From Gemmatimonadota bacterium (GTDB lineage: Bacteria > Gemmatimonadota > Gemmatimonadetes > Gemmatimonadales > GWC2-71-9): DNA of 48,561 nucleotides. Location of the stretch: the NCBI GenBank assembly GCA_027294455.1, contig JAPULZ010000133.1, positions 1 to 48,561 of the forward strand, in the 5' to 3' direction. The notes under the pieces were generated by a model. The model was not told the DNA's origin, did no database searches, and was given only the letters and a program-made list of their open reading frames with translations. Position numbers and translations under genes: made by a program. Shown one piece after another: positions 33,159 to 41,635 of the stretch; within the stretch, counting starts at the first letter, position 1; each line of letters starts with the position of its first letter.

Positions 33159-34550
33159 GTGAGCGAGCACGACCCATCCTCGACGAACGACCTCGACCGC
33201 CGACAGCTGCTCAAGGCCGGGGCGGCAGGTCTCGGAGCCGCCATGCTCGGTATGGGCTCCACTGGCTCCGCGCGTGCCGCGGCCGCTCAGGTGCCACGCC
33301 AAGTGGGACAGGCCCCGGCAGAGCCCTTCAGCACCCCCCCGATGGACGTCGTGCGGGTTGGATACGTGGGTGTCGGCCTGCAGGGTTCCGCTCACTGTCG
33401 CAACTTGCTCCGCATCGAGGGCGTGGAACTCAAGGCCGTGTGCGACATCGTTCCCGAGCGCGTGACCCAGATTCAAGATCGTGCCGTGGAGGCCGGGCAA
33501 TCCCGTCCCACCGGCTATGACCGCGGGGCGTGGGACTTCGTGCGCATGTGCGAAGAAGAGGAATTGGATCTCGTCTACACCGCGACGCCGTGGGAATGGC
33601 ACGTCCCCGTCTGCGTCACCGCGATGGAAAACGGCAAGCACGCTGCCACGGAAGTGCCGGCCGCCTACACCATCGAAGACTGCTGGCGTCTCGTTGAAAG
33701 CGCCGAGCGCCATCAGAAACACTGCGTCATGATGGAAAACGTGAACTACGGTGAGTGGGAGTCGATGGTGCTGAGCATGGTCCGTAAGGGAGCCTTCGGC
33801 GAGATTCTCCATGGTGAAGGGGGATATCTACATGATCTCCGAGAGATCAAGTTCGGCTCGGACAACGAGGGCCTGTGGCGACGCAACCACGCGTGGGCAC
33901 GCAACGGCAACCTGTATCCGACTCACGGGCTGGGGCCGATCGCACAATGTATGGACATCAATCGGGGAGATCGATTCGAATACCTGGTGTCGATGAGCGG
34001 GCCGTCGCGGGGACTCCAGGCCTTTGCCCGAGAGCATTTCCCCGAAGGCGCCCCGCAACGCTACGAGCGATTTGCCCTGGGCGACGTGAACGTCAGCTTG
34101 ATCAAGACCGCGAAAGGACGCACCATCTACGTGAGTCACGATACCAATCTTCCGCGCCCCTACAGCAGGATCCATCTCTTGCAGGGAACGCGGGGATTGT
34201 TCCAGGGTTACCCAAACCGGGTGTACATCGAAGGCCGCAGTCCGAACCACCAGTGGGAGGAAGCCCAGGCCTACATGGCGGAGTTCGAGCATCCCCTGTG
34301 GAAAGACATCAAAGCGCAGGCACAGGGCGCGGGCCACGGTGGAATGGATTTCCTGGAAGACTATCGCCTCATAAAATGTCTGCGCGAGGGATTGCCGACC
34401 GACATGAACGTCTACGACGCCGCCGCCATCAGCGCCGTGTGTGGCCTGTCCGAGCAATCCGTCGCCAGCGGCAGCGCTCCGGCGGCGTTCCCCGACTTCA
34501 CGCGCGGGCGTTGGGAGACGTATCCCCAATTGGACCTCGTGCGCGCCTAG
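33159..34550 (+). CDS. Tat-exported Gfo/Idh/MocA protein resembling GH109 N-acetylgalactosaminidase
   Basis: 463 residues from a GTG at 33159 (GGAGA upstream). Tat signal: DRRQLLKAGAAGLGAAMLGM. NAD-binding Rossmann motif VRVGYVGVGLQGSAHCRNLL (about 62-81). The conserved blocks ATPWEWHVPVCVTAMENGKH, AATEVPAAYTIEDCWRLVES, CVMMENVNYGEWESMVLSMV and EILHGEGGYLHDLREIKF, plus YPTHGLGPIAQCMDINRGDR, match what I know of GH109, a family that cleaves alpha-GalNAc through an NAD-assisted redox mechanism. Folded export by Tat fits a cofactor-loaded enzyme. The following sugar nucleotidyltransferase, symporter and kinase genes strengthen a role in GalNAc or galactoside use. Plain oxidoreductase activity cannot be excluded. 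Confidence 0.8.
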   Translation: MSEHDPSSTNDLDRRQLLKAGAAGLGAAMLGMGSTGSARAAAAQVPRQVGQAPAEPFSTPPMDVVRVGYVGVGLQGSAHCRNLLRIEGVELKAVCDIVPERVTQIQDRAVEAGQSRPTGYDRGAWDFVRMCEEEELDLVYTATPWEWHVPVCVTAMENGKHAATEVPAAYTIEDCWRLVESAERHQKHCVMMENVNYGEWESMVLSMVRKGAFGEILHGEGGYLHDLREIKFGSDNEGLWRRNHAWARNGNLYPTHGLGPIAQCMDINRGDRFEYLVSMSGPSRGLQAFAREHFPEGAPQRYERFALGDVNVSLIKTAKGRTIYVSHDTNLPRPYSRIHLLQGTRGLFQGYPNRVYIEGRSPNHQWEEAQAYMAEFEHPLWKDIKAQAQGAGHGGMDFLEDYRLIKCLREGLPTDMNVYDAAAISAVCGLSEQSVASGSAPAAFPDFTRGRWETYPQLDLVRA

Positions 34551-34578
34551 CGCCCCCGCAAGGTAGCCCCGTCTGGCA

Positions 34579-35481
34579 TTGACCCTCGTGGTCCTGGCGG
34601 CCGGCCTGTCGAGTCGGTACGGCGCGGTGAAGCAACTCGAATCGATCGGGCCCGCCGGCGAGTTGCTCATGGACTACTCGATCCACGACGCCAGACGCGC
34701 GGGTTTCGAGCGGGTCGTCTTCGTGATACGGCCCGAACTCGAAGAAGCGTTCCGGCACCAGGTACGGCGGATTTCTCCGGAGATTGCCGCCGCGTACGTT
34801 TTCCAGCACCTGGACGACCTCCCAGAAAGACGGCTGGTTCCCCCCGGGCGAACGAAGCCCTGGGGTACTGGCCACGCCGTGCTGGCCGCGGCCCCGAAGA
34901 TCGACGGCGCCTTTGCCGTGATCAATGCGGACGACTATTACGGCCCCGCGTCCTATCGACTGCTCCACGACCATTTCAGATCCGACGCGGTGAACGAGCA
35001 GGCGATGTTCGCTCTGGTGGGATACCCGCTCGCCGGCACGGTAACGCAACACGGAGGGGTGTCCCGGGCCGTTTGTCGGTGTGACACCGACGGGTTCCTG
35101 ACCGACCTCGTCGAGCTGACCGATGTCCGCATGCGAGAGCGGCAGATCACGGGACGAGACCCACACGGGACACCCGTCCCCCTCAAGGGAGACGAAATCG
35201 TCTCCATGAACTGCTGGGGATTCACCGCGGCGGTCCTCCCACTACTGCAGGCGCAGTTCGCCGCATTTCTCGAACGCGAACCCCACCTCGAGACGGCCGA
35301 GTTCCTCATTCCTCTTGCGGTGAACGACATCCTCCGCCAAGGTCAGGGGCGCTGCAAGGTGCTCTCCGCCCGGGAATCCTGGTTTGGCATGACGCACCGG
35401 GCAGACCGAGCGTTGGTGCAGCAACACATTCGCAATCTCGTCGACCGAGATCAGTACCCGTCACCACTCTTCAGCGGTTGA
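34579..35481 (+). CDS. Sugar nucleotidyltransferase
   Basis: 300 residues from a TTG at 34579, 26 bases after the previous stop. The N-terminus MTLVVLAAGLSSRYGAVKQL is the nucleotide-binding signature of NTP-transferase (GT-A fold) enzymes, with the Lys in 'GAVKQL' placed as in known pyrophosphorylases. WGTGHAVLAAAPKIDGAFAV and INADDYYGPAS (metal-binding Asp pair), GGVSRAVCRCD, and EIVSMNCWGFTAAVLPLLQ follow. It should couple a sugar 1-phosphate to a nucleotide. It lies between the GH109-like gene and a symporter, so the sugar is probably galactose or N-acetylhexosamine. It is not a standard GalU or GlmU. Confidence 0.82.
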   Translation: MTLVVLAAGLSSRYGAVKQLESIGPAGELLMDYSIHDARRAGFERVVFVIRPELEEAFRHQVRRISPEIAAAYVFQHLDDLPERRLVPPGRTKPWGTGHAVLAAAPKIDGAFAVINADDYYGPASYRLLHDHFRSDAVNEQAMFALVGYPLAGTVTQHGGVSRAVCRCDTDGFLTDLVELTDVRMRERQITGRDPHGTPVPLKGDEIVSMNCWGFTAAVLPLLQAQFAAFLEREPHLETAEFLIPLAVNDILRQGQGRCKVLSARESWFGMTHRADRALVQQHIRNLVDRDQYPSPLFSG

Positions 35482-35487
35482 GCGACT

Positions 35488-37257
35488 ATGCAGCTCTCGA
35501 GTATCGATTGGGTCGTCATTGCGCTGTACGGAGCGCTCGCGCTGACAGTCGGCGTCTTGTTCACCAAGCGCGCCGGACAAAGCACGGAAGAATTTTTTCT
35601 ATCCGGCCGCAAACTCCCGTGGTGGCTGCTCGGCACGTCTATGGTCGCGACGACGTTTTCCACCGACACGCCGAACCTCGTGACGGATCTGGTGCGCACC
35701 GGGGGCGTCAGCCAGAACTGGCTCTGGTGGGCCCAGCTGATCACCGGCATGGCGACGGTGTTCTTCTACGCCAAGTTGTGGCGGCGTTCCGGAGCTTTCA
35801 CCGATGTCGGTTTCTACGAAATGCGGTATTCGGGGAAGCCCGCCGCGTTCCTGCGCGGTTTCCGCGCCCTGTACCTGGGCGTGTTCTTCAACGTGATGAT
35901 CATGGCGACCGTCACCCTCGCGGCCATCAAGATCTCGGGCGTGCTCTTGGGGATAGACAAGTACACGACGGTTCTCATCGCGGGCACGGTCACGGTGGTG
36001 TACTCCGCCACCGCCGGTCTGTGGGGGGTCGTGGTCACCGACATCATGTTGTTCGCCCTGGCCATGGTCGGCTCCGTCGCCGCCGCCGTGGTGGCTTTGC
36101 GTCTGCCCGAAGTCGGCGGGCTCTCCGGTATGGTGTCTCACCCGGCCCTGGCCGGAAAACTCAGCTTGCTTCCGGACTTCTCCGATTGGACCGCGGTCTC
36201 GACGGTGCTGATCATTCCCCTGGCCGTCCAGTGGTGGAGCACCTGGTACCCCGGCGCCGAGCCGGGAGGTGGCGGGTACGTGGCCCAACGCATACTGGCG
36301 GCACGGAGCGAGAAAGAGTCGATGCTCTCCACGTTGTGGTTCAGCGTCGCTCACTACGCGGTGCGTCCGTGGCCGTGGATCATCGTGGCCCTGTGCTCCG
36401 TGATCGTGTATCCCGACCTGCAATCGATCATGAACCGGTTTCCGAACCTCGACCCGTCCATTGTAGGGCACGATCTGGCCTACCCGGCAATGCTGGTCTT
36501 CCTGCCGAGTGGGCTCCTCGGTCTCGCCGTGGCCTCGTTGGCCGCCGCGTACATGTCGACCATCAGTACGCATTTGAATTGGGGGGCGTCCTATATCGTC
36601 GACGATTTCTACCGGCGGTTCGTGAGCACCGATCGTTCCGAGCGACATTACGTGAGCGTGGCCCGGGGATCCACCGTCCTGTTGATCGGGTTGGCCATGA
36701 TCGTGGGCCTGTGGCTGGAGAACGCGTTTCAGGCCTTTCAGATTCTGCTGCAGATCGGCGCCGGCACCGGCCTCATCTTCTTGCTGCGTTGGTTCTGGTG
36801 GCGCATCAACGCGTGGAGTGAGATCTCGGCGATGGTCGTCTCGTTTCTGGTGGCCGTGTATTTTCAGTTCGTGCACGTGAAACTCGGCTTTACCCCCCTA
36901 CATCCATCCGTGACGTTGATCGTCGGCGTGGCCATCACGACCCTGGCCTGGATCGCTGTCACCCTGATGACTCCGCCAACGGATCGCGCCACGCTGCAGG
37001 CGTTCTATGACAAGATCCGTCCCCTGGGTCCCGGTTGGAACGCCGCCGTCGAGACCCGGCCAACCAGCTCTCACGAGAGCCTCACGGCCGCCTTTCTGTG
37101 CTGGTTCCTGGGATGCGTCGTCGTGTATGCCGCGCTGTTCGGGACGGGTTTCCTCCTGTACGGGAGCCCGTTGCCGGCGCTGGCCAGCTTCGCCCTCCTG
37201 ACGGCGGCGGGTGTCGGATTGCTCAAGACCGTTCCGAAAGTGGGCTTCTGGACATGA
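35488..37257 (+). CDS. Sodium:solute symporter (SSS family)
   Basis: 589 residues, starting 6 bases after the nucleotidyltransferase stop. It begins IDWVVIALYGALALTVGVLF and has the SSS hallmark GQSTEEFFLSGRKLPWWLLG then TSMVATTFSTDTPNLVTDLV near residues 33-75. About 14 membrane helices can be counted. A substrate-site segment, VQWWSTWYPGAEPGGGGYVA then QRILAARSEKES (about 248-278), is typical of the sugar-like SSS branch. It should import the sugar released outside the cell, using the sodium gradient. The four genes from 33159 to 37257 are tightly spaced on one strand and probably form one operon. Confidence 0.88.
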   Translation: MQLSSIDWVVIALYGALALTVGVLFTKRAGQSTEEFFLSGRKLPWWLLGTSMVATTFSTDTPNLVTDLVRTGGVSQNWLWWAQLITGMATVFFYAKLWRRSGAFTDVGFYEMRYSGKPAAFLRGFRALYLGVFFNVMIMATVTLAAIKISGVLLGIDKYTTVLIAGTVTVVYSATAGLWGVVVTDIMLFALAMVGSVAAAVVALRLPEVGGLSGMVSHPALAGKLSLLPDFSDWTAVSTVLIIPLAVQWWSTWYPGAEPGGGGYVAQRILAARSEKESMLSTLWFSVAHYAVRPWPWIIVALCSVIVYPDLQSIMNRFPNLDPSIVGHDLAYPAMLVFLPSGLLGLAVASLAAAYMSTISTHLNWGASYIVDDFYRRFVSTDRSERHYVSVARGSTVLLIGLAMIVGLWLENAFQAFQILLQIGAGTGLIFLLRWFWWRINAWSEISAMVVSFLVAVYFQFVHVKLGFTPLHPSVTLIVGVAITTLAWIAVTLMTPPTDRATLQAFYDKIRPLGPGWNAAVETRPTSSHESLTAAFLCWFLGCVVVYAALFGTGFLLYGSPLPALASFALLTAAGVGLLKTVPKVGFWT

Positions 37258-37286
37258 GGTTGTTTGGGGGTCTTCAGTCCCGAACG

Positions 37287-38573
37287 CTACAGCTGAACGA
37301 CCGACGCCCCATCGGAGGGCCGGGCCACGATCAAGTCGATTGGCCCCGCCGCCCGCGGTCGGTAGAATGCTTCGCGCCACCGCTCGAGCACCGACTCGAG
37401 GAGCCGCTCATGACAGAGCGCCACGACACACCCCCCAAAACCGGCGCCCGTCAGGCGAGCCCCGGCCGCGCCGCCATCGACCGCGATCCTGACGAGATCC
37501 TCCAGGGCGTCGCAACTGACCTCGAAATCATCGCGGAGACTCGCGTGAGATTCAGACATCAAACGCCCGAATGTCACGAGATCCGCGGCCACCATGGCTT
37601 CGCGCGCCGCCTCCACCCGTTCCGCTTCGGTCACCACGTGCCGAAAGCGCGCCTCGTAGGGACCATCCAACACGTCGCGGGCCGCCGCCACCAGCGCATC
37701 CGCCGACGAGCCCTTCAGCAGGTTGCGATACGTCGCTCCAGCGGCCAAACCAAGGGCACGGGCAACGAGCCCGAGGGATTCACGGCATTGGTGGCCTCGG
37801 AGGTTGTACGCGTCTCGCACCCCACCGGATTTTTCCGCCGGTACCAGGCTCGGGGCGATCACGAACCGCCAGTCCGGTGGTACGGGGGTCGCCGTCAATC
37901 GCAGCGGATCGAAATCGATCTTGCAAGCGGTTCCCCAGCGGCCGCCGAGGCAGATGGCCTGGTCCATGCCGCCGCCCTCGGTCCCCACGTAGCGCTCACC
38001 CTCGGCCAGGATCGTCATCAACTCCATGGGATCCATCCCGAGCCCGCTGCTCTCCAGCAGCGCCAGCGCCGCCGCGACGATGAGGGCCGACGAAGAGCTC
38101 AATCCGGCCGCCACGGGGAGGTCCGAATCCACCAGGGCATCGAAGCCCCGGATCTCGCCGCCGCGCCCGATCAAGGCCTGCGCCGCCGCTTTCACATAGT
38201 TACCCCAGTCAGCCGGCGGACCGGGCTCGATGGTCTGCCGAATCTCGAAGGAGCGTTTTTCGAACCGCGGATCGAGATTTGCAACGCAGATGGTCGCATC
38301 GGCTCGCCGGCGTGCGTACATCGTGACCTGCTGCTGGATCGCCATGGGAAAGACGGGAAGGCCGTTGTAGTCTGTATGGTCTCCCATGAGGTTGACCCGT
38401 CCGGGAGCGCGGACACAATACTCCGGGTCAGCCCTGAAGTGTTGCGCGAACGCAACATCAGGGGTGCGGGAGGGTTTGGAGGAAGCGTTTCGAGGTGTGG
38501 CGCCGCTGATTGGGACCTCGTCGATGTGTTGGTCTGGTAACCCTCCAAGCTCGTGTCTGGGACCGGAGCTCAC
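37287..38573 (-). CDS. galK: Galactokinase-family (GHMP) sugar kinase
   Basis: 428 residues from a GTG at 38573; the frame extends upstream with no start that fits better, so the first 40 residues are uncertain. GalK signature: VRAPGRVNLMGDHTDYNGLP (55-73), with Asp in place of the usual Glu of 'GEHTDY'. ATP loop: VDSDLPVAAGLSSSSALIVA. Catalytic-base region: VGTEGGGMDQAICLGG. C-terminal motif: ARLTGAGFGGCVVALCHE. The phrase 'NGLPVFPMAIQQ' is also close to N-acetylgalactosamine kinases, so galactose or GalNAc are both possible substrates. It is convergent with the symporter gene, 29 bases away, completing an uptake-and-activation locus. Confidence 0.85.
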   Translation of the reverse strand: MSSGPRHELGGLPDQHIDEVPISGATPRNASSKPSRTPDVAFAQHFRADPEYCVRAPGRVNLMGDHTDYNGLPVFPMAIQQQVTMYARRRADATICVANLDPRFEKRSFEIRQTIEPGPPADWGNYVKAAAQALIGRGGEIRGFDALVDSDLPVAAGLSSSSALIVAAALALLESSGLGMDPMELMTILAEGERYVGTEGGGMDQAICLGGRWGTACKIDFDPLRLTATPVPPDWRFVIAPSLVPAEKSGGVRDAYNLRGHQCRESLGLVARALGLAAGATYRNLLKGSSADALVAAARDVLDGPYEARFRHVVTEAERVEAAREAMVAADLVTFGRLMSESHASLRDDFEVSCDALEDLVRIAVDGGAAGARLTGAGFGGCVVALCHERLLESVLERWREAFYRPRAAGPIDLIVARPSDGASVVQL

Positions 38574-38673
38574 AAGCTCCTGGACACCGATTTGACAGTT
38601 GCCCTTTTGGTGTAGCGGAAAAAGCGTTCTCTTTATGCCATCTCGAAGGTGGTTCGCCACCGCGGAGAAAGGT

Positions 38674-39090
38674 ATGAACACCACGACCAGAGATCCCAAC
38701 GACGGTATCCGGCGTTTCCTCGCTGATTTGCGTTCGTCATTCGACCGGCGGGCATGGAAGGACCGGCGCAAGGGCGAGCGCCACGGCTCCGCCCAAGCGG
38801 CGGAGCAGGATCAGAGCTCCGATCGGCGGGTCAAACCAGAGCGGCGGGTCGTGCTAACGGATCGGCGGCGGCGGATCGCCGACACGTTCGTGCGAGAGGA
38901 CGCCGACCGCATCAAGAAGATGGTGCTGGATACCAGCGTGGTGGTGGGCTGCCCGCGATGCGACGGGAACTTGCTCCTTGGCCCGCCGGTCACCCGCGAC
39001 GGAAGCGTCGTGCGCCAGGTGCACTGCACCGCGTGCCGTCACGGCGTGGTGATTACCGATCTTCCCGGACATCCTTTCGAAGTGACCTGA
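38674..39090 (+). CDS. Small zinc-ribbon protein of unknown function
   Basis: 138 residues from the ATG at 38674 (AGAAAGG upstream). Residues 10-80 are highly charged with clustered Arg and Asp (FDRRAWKDRRKGERHG, SDRRVKPERRVVLTDRRRR). Residues about 92-125 hold CPRCDGNLLLGPP and VRQVHCTACRHGVVI, two CxxC pairs forming a zinc ribbon. The basic part resembles 'DRR..GER' linkers often found next to PilZ or stress proteins, but no such domain is present. It is convergent with the acyl-CoA dehydrogenase gene, 10 bases apart. Function unknown. Confidence 0.65.
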   Translation: MNTTTRDPNDGIRRFLADLRSSFDRRAWKDRRKGERHGSAQAAEQDQSSDRRVKPERRVVLTDRRRRIADTFVREDADRIKKMVLDTSVVVGCPRCDGNLLLGPPVTRDGSVVRQVHCTACRHGVVITDLPGHPFEVT

Positions 39091-39100
39091 GGCGTTCGTA

Positions 39101-41524
39101 TCAGTGCCGTAGCGTGTGAAACGCCTCTGGGCCGAACGAATCCACCTGAATCACCTCATCTCGTATCTCATCGGCATCGAGGACTTGCTGCCGCTCCCCG
39201 GCAGTTATGATGCCGGCATCTAAGGCCTGTTCCAGCAGGACGTCACCCGGCGCCCGATCCAACCGCCCGGCACGCACGGCATCCCGAATCTTGGTCTCCA
39301 CGGCGATGGCGTTCACCGCGTGATCGAGGGCCGCCTCCAGTCTTCCCAGTCCGGGCTCGTCCTCGGCCGGAATGTAGATATCCGCCGTGAGACCGAGACG
39401 CGCCTCGCGATCTTCCAGCAACTCCCGAGCGACGGCAGCACCGATCCGATCGCTGGGCGGCCGGTACCTGGCACCCAAGGGAAAGACCAGCGGACGCAGC
39501 GCCCAAGCCGCGGGGCGGTTCGGCAGGTTGTCGAGCACCCCCGCCAATGCGGTTTGAATCTTGAATAAGGCGTCCTCGCACGCGTACTGCACGAAACAGA
39601 TGTCACGCCGCGGCTGGCTCTGGTCGACGAATTGCTTGAGCGTGGCCGAGCCCAGATACATCCACGCGAGGGCGTCGGCCAGACGCCCGGTGATCTTCTC
39701 ACGACGCTTGAGTTTGCCTCCCAACGTCCCCATGGCCGCGTCGGAGACCAGGGCGAAGGCCGCGCTCATCCGGGTCAGCCGTCCGAAGTATTGGGATGCC
39801 CCCCCGCCAATCGGTGCCCGCACGAACCGGCCGTTGGTCACCCCGAGCCAGAATGCGCGGAAGGCATTCGAGGCGACGAACCCCACGTGGCCAAAGAAGG
39901 CGCGGTCGAACCGCGCGACGTCGTTCTCGGCGGCCGCATGCATCTCTTCCTGTACGTAGGGATGACACCGAATCGCCCCCTGTCCATAGATGATCATCGA
40001 GCGCGTGAGGATATTGGCACCCTCCACCGTGATCCCGATCGGGACGGCTTGGTAGGAATGCGCGAGGATGTTCCGGGGGCCTCGCATGATCGCCGCACCG
40101 GCGCGGATGTCCATGGCGTCGTTCACGACATCGCGCATGGCCTCGGTGAGATAGGCCTTGACGATGGCGGACGGCACCGCGGGACGCTGGCCAGCATCCA
40201 CCGCGCCGGCGGTCAACACTCGGGCGGCATTCATGGTGTACGTCAACCCGCCGATCCGGGCAAGCGGTTCCTCGATGCCCTCGAAGCGTCCGATGGGCGT
40301 ATCGAACTGCTCACGGACGGTGCCGTAGGCCCCCACCACCCGAGTGGCCAGCTGCGCTGACGCCACCGCGAGGGACGGCAGCGAGATGGAGCGGCCCGCG
40401 GCCAGGCTTTCCATGAGCATCCGCCACCCTTGCCCGGCCAGGTCTCTTCCGCCGATGATCACGTCGAGCGGAACGAACACGTCGTTGCCGCAGGTGGGCC
40501 CGTTGTGAAACGGCACGCCCATGGGGTCGTGGCGTTCCCCGATCTCGATGCCGGGGCAATCGGCTGGAATGAGGGCACAGGTGATCCCCAGATCTTCTTC
40601 GCCCCCGAGCAGCTTGTCCGGATCCCGCAGGCGAAACGCCAGTCCGATCACGGTCGCTATGGAGCTCAGGGTGATGTAGCGCTTGCGCCAGGTGAGGCAC
40701 ATCCCCAACACTTCCTCGCCCCGGTACGTGCCGCGGCACACGATGCCGACACTCTGGGTCGCGGCGGCGTCGCTGCCGGCTTCCGGGCCGGTCAACGCGA
40801 AACAGGGCATCTCTTCACCACGTGCCAGGCGCGGCAGGTAGTGCCGTTTCTGCTCGTCGGTCCCGTAGTGCAGAATGAGCTCGGCGGGCCCGAGGGAGTT
40901 GGGCACCATCACGGTGACGGCGGCGGTCACACTCCGGCTCGCGAGCTTCGTGATCACAGCCGAATGGCCGATGGCGGAGAACCCTAGCCCGCCGTGCTCC
41001 TTGGGGATTATTAACCCCAAGAACCCCTGGCGCTTGAGGAACTCCCACACCTCGGGCGACAGGTCGCCGGCCTGGACGATGTCCCACTCCTTGAGCATCC
41101 CGCACACTTGTTCGACCGGCCCGTCCAGGAAAGCGCGTTCTTCGTCGGAGAGGGGCTTCGGCGTGAAGGCCAGCAGCTTGCGCCAGTCGGGGTCGCCCGA
41201 GAACAGGTCTCCATCCCACCACACGGTCCCCGCCTCGAGAGCGACCCGCTCGGTTTCGCCGATCCGGGGGAGGATCGGCTTCAACACGCGGAGGATCCAC
41301 CAACTGACCAAGCGGCTCCGGAATGCCGGAATCCCGAAGCCGAGCGCCGCCAATCCGAACACGCCGGCCACCACGACGAATGGGGTCGGCGCCTCCCAGC
41401 CGCCTCGAGAAGCCCACCATCCGAGCCCCACGGCTCCAGGCACCACCCACGCCCAGTACGCCGAGCCGTGATAGAGGAAACTTGCCAACACCATCAACGC
41501 GATGACCGCCATCAAAATCGTCAT
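39101..41524 (-). CDS. fadE: Acyl-CoA dehydrogenase, FadE type
   Basis: 807 residues from the ATG at 41524 (GGAGG upstream), close to the 814 of Escherichia coli FadE. Two N-terminal membrane segments (MAVIALMVLASFLYHGSAYW; PFVVVAGVFGLAALGFGIP) anchor it. The dehydrogenase core has FLGLIIPKEHGGLGFSAIGH, the FAD site CFALTGPEAGSDAAATQSVG, then KRYITLSSIATVIGLAFRL, RISLPSLAVASAQLATR-type helices and IRAGAAIMRGPRNILAHSYQ. The C-terminal 250 residues are the FadE-specific extension. It catalyses the first step of beta-oxidation of long-chain acyl-CoA. No other fad gene is adjacent. Confidence 0.9.
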   Translation of the reverse strand: MTILMAVIALMVLASFLYHGSAYWAWVVPGAVGLGWWASRGGWEAPTPFVVVAGVFGLAALGFGIPAFRSRLVSWWILRVLKPILPRIGETERVALEAGTVWWDGDLFSGDPDWRKLLAFTPKPLSDEERAFLDGPVEQVCGMLKEWDIVQAGDLSPEVWEFLKRQGFLGLIIPKEHGGLGFSAIGHSAVITKLASRSVTAAVTVMVPNSLGPAELILHYGTDEQKRHYLPRLARGEEMPCFALTGPEAGSDAAATQSVGIVCRGTYRGEEVLGMCLTWRKRYITLSSIATVIGLAFRLRDPDKLLGGEEDLGITCALIPADCPGIEIGERHDPMGVPFHNGPTCGNDVFVPLDVIIGGRDLAGQGWRMLMESLAAGRSISLPSLAVASAQLATRVVGAYGTVREQFDTPIGRFEGIEEPLARIGGLTYTMNAARVLTAGAVDAGQRPAVPSAIVKAYLTEAMRDVVNDAMDIRAGAAIMRGPRNILAHSYQAVPIGITVEGANILTRSMIIYGQGAIRCHPYVQEEMHAAAENDVARFDRAFFGHVGFVASNAFRAFWLGVTNGRFVRAPIGGGASQYFGRLTRMSAAFALVSDAAMGTLGGKLKRREKITGRLADALAWMYLGSATLKQFVDQSQPRRDICFVQYACEDALFKIQTALAGVLDNLPNRPAAWALRPLVFPLGARYRPPSDRIGAAVARELLEDREARLGLTADIYIPAEDEPGLGRLEAALDHAVNAIAVETKIRDAVRAGRLDRAPGDVLLEQALDAGIITAGERQQVLDADEIRDEVIQVDSFGPEAFHTLRH

Positions 41525-41635
41525 GACACCTCCATTCACGGAAACAGCGGTGAGGTCACGCGGAGTTCCTGGTGACGGTCGCAACCTACGGCACGGCTCA
41601 TGTCCGGGCCATGGAGCACTCGACCAGTCCGAGTC

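Noticed and set aside
35599..36876. 425-codon minus-strand frame opposite the symporter
   Set aside because: Composition dominated by His, Asp, Gln and Gly is typical of the antisense of membrane proteins; no recognisable domain.
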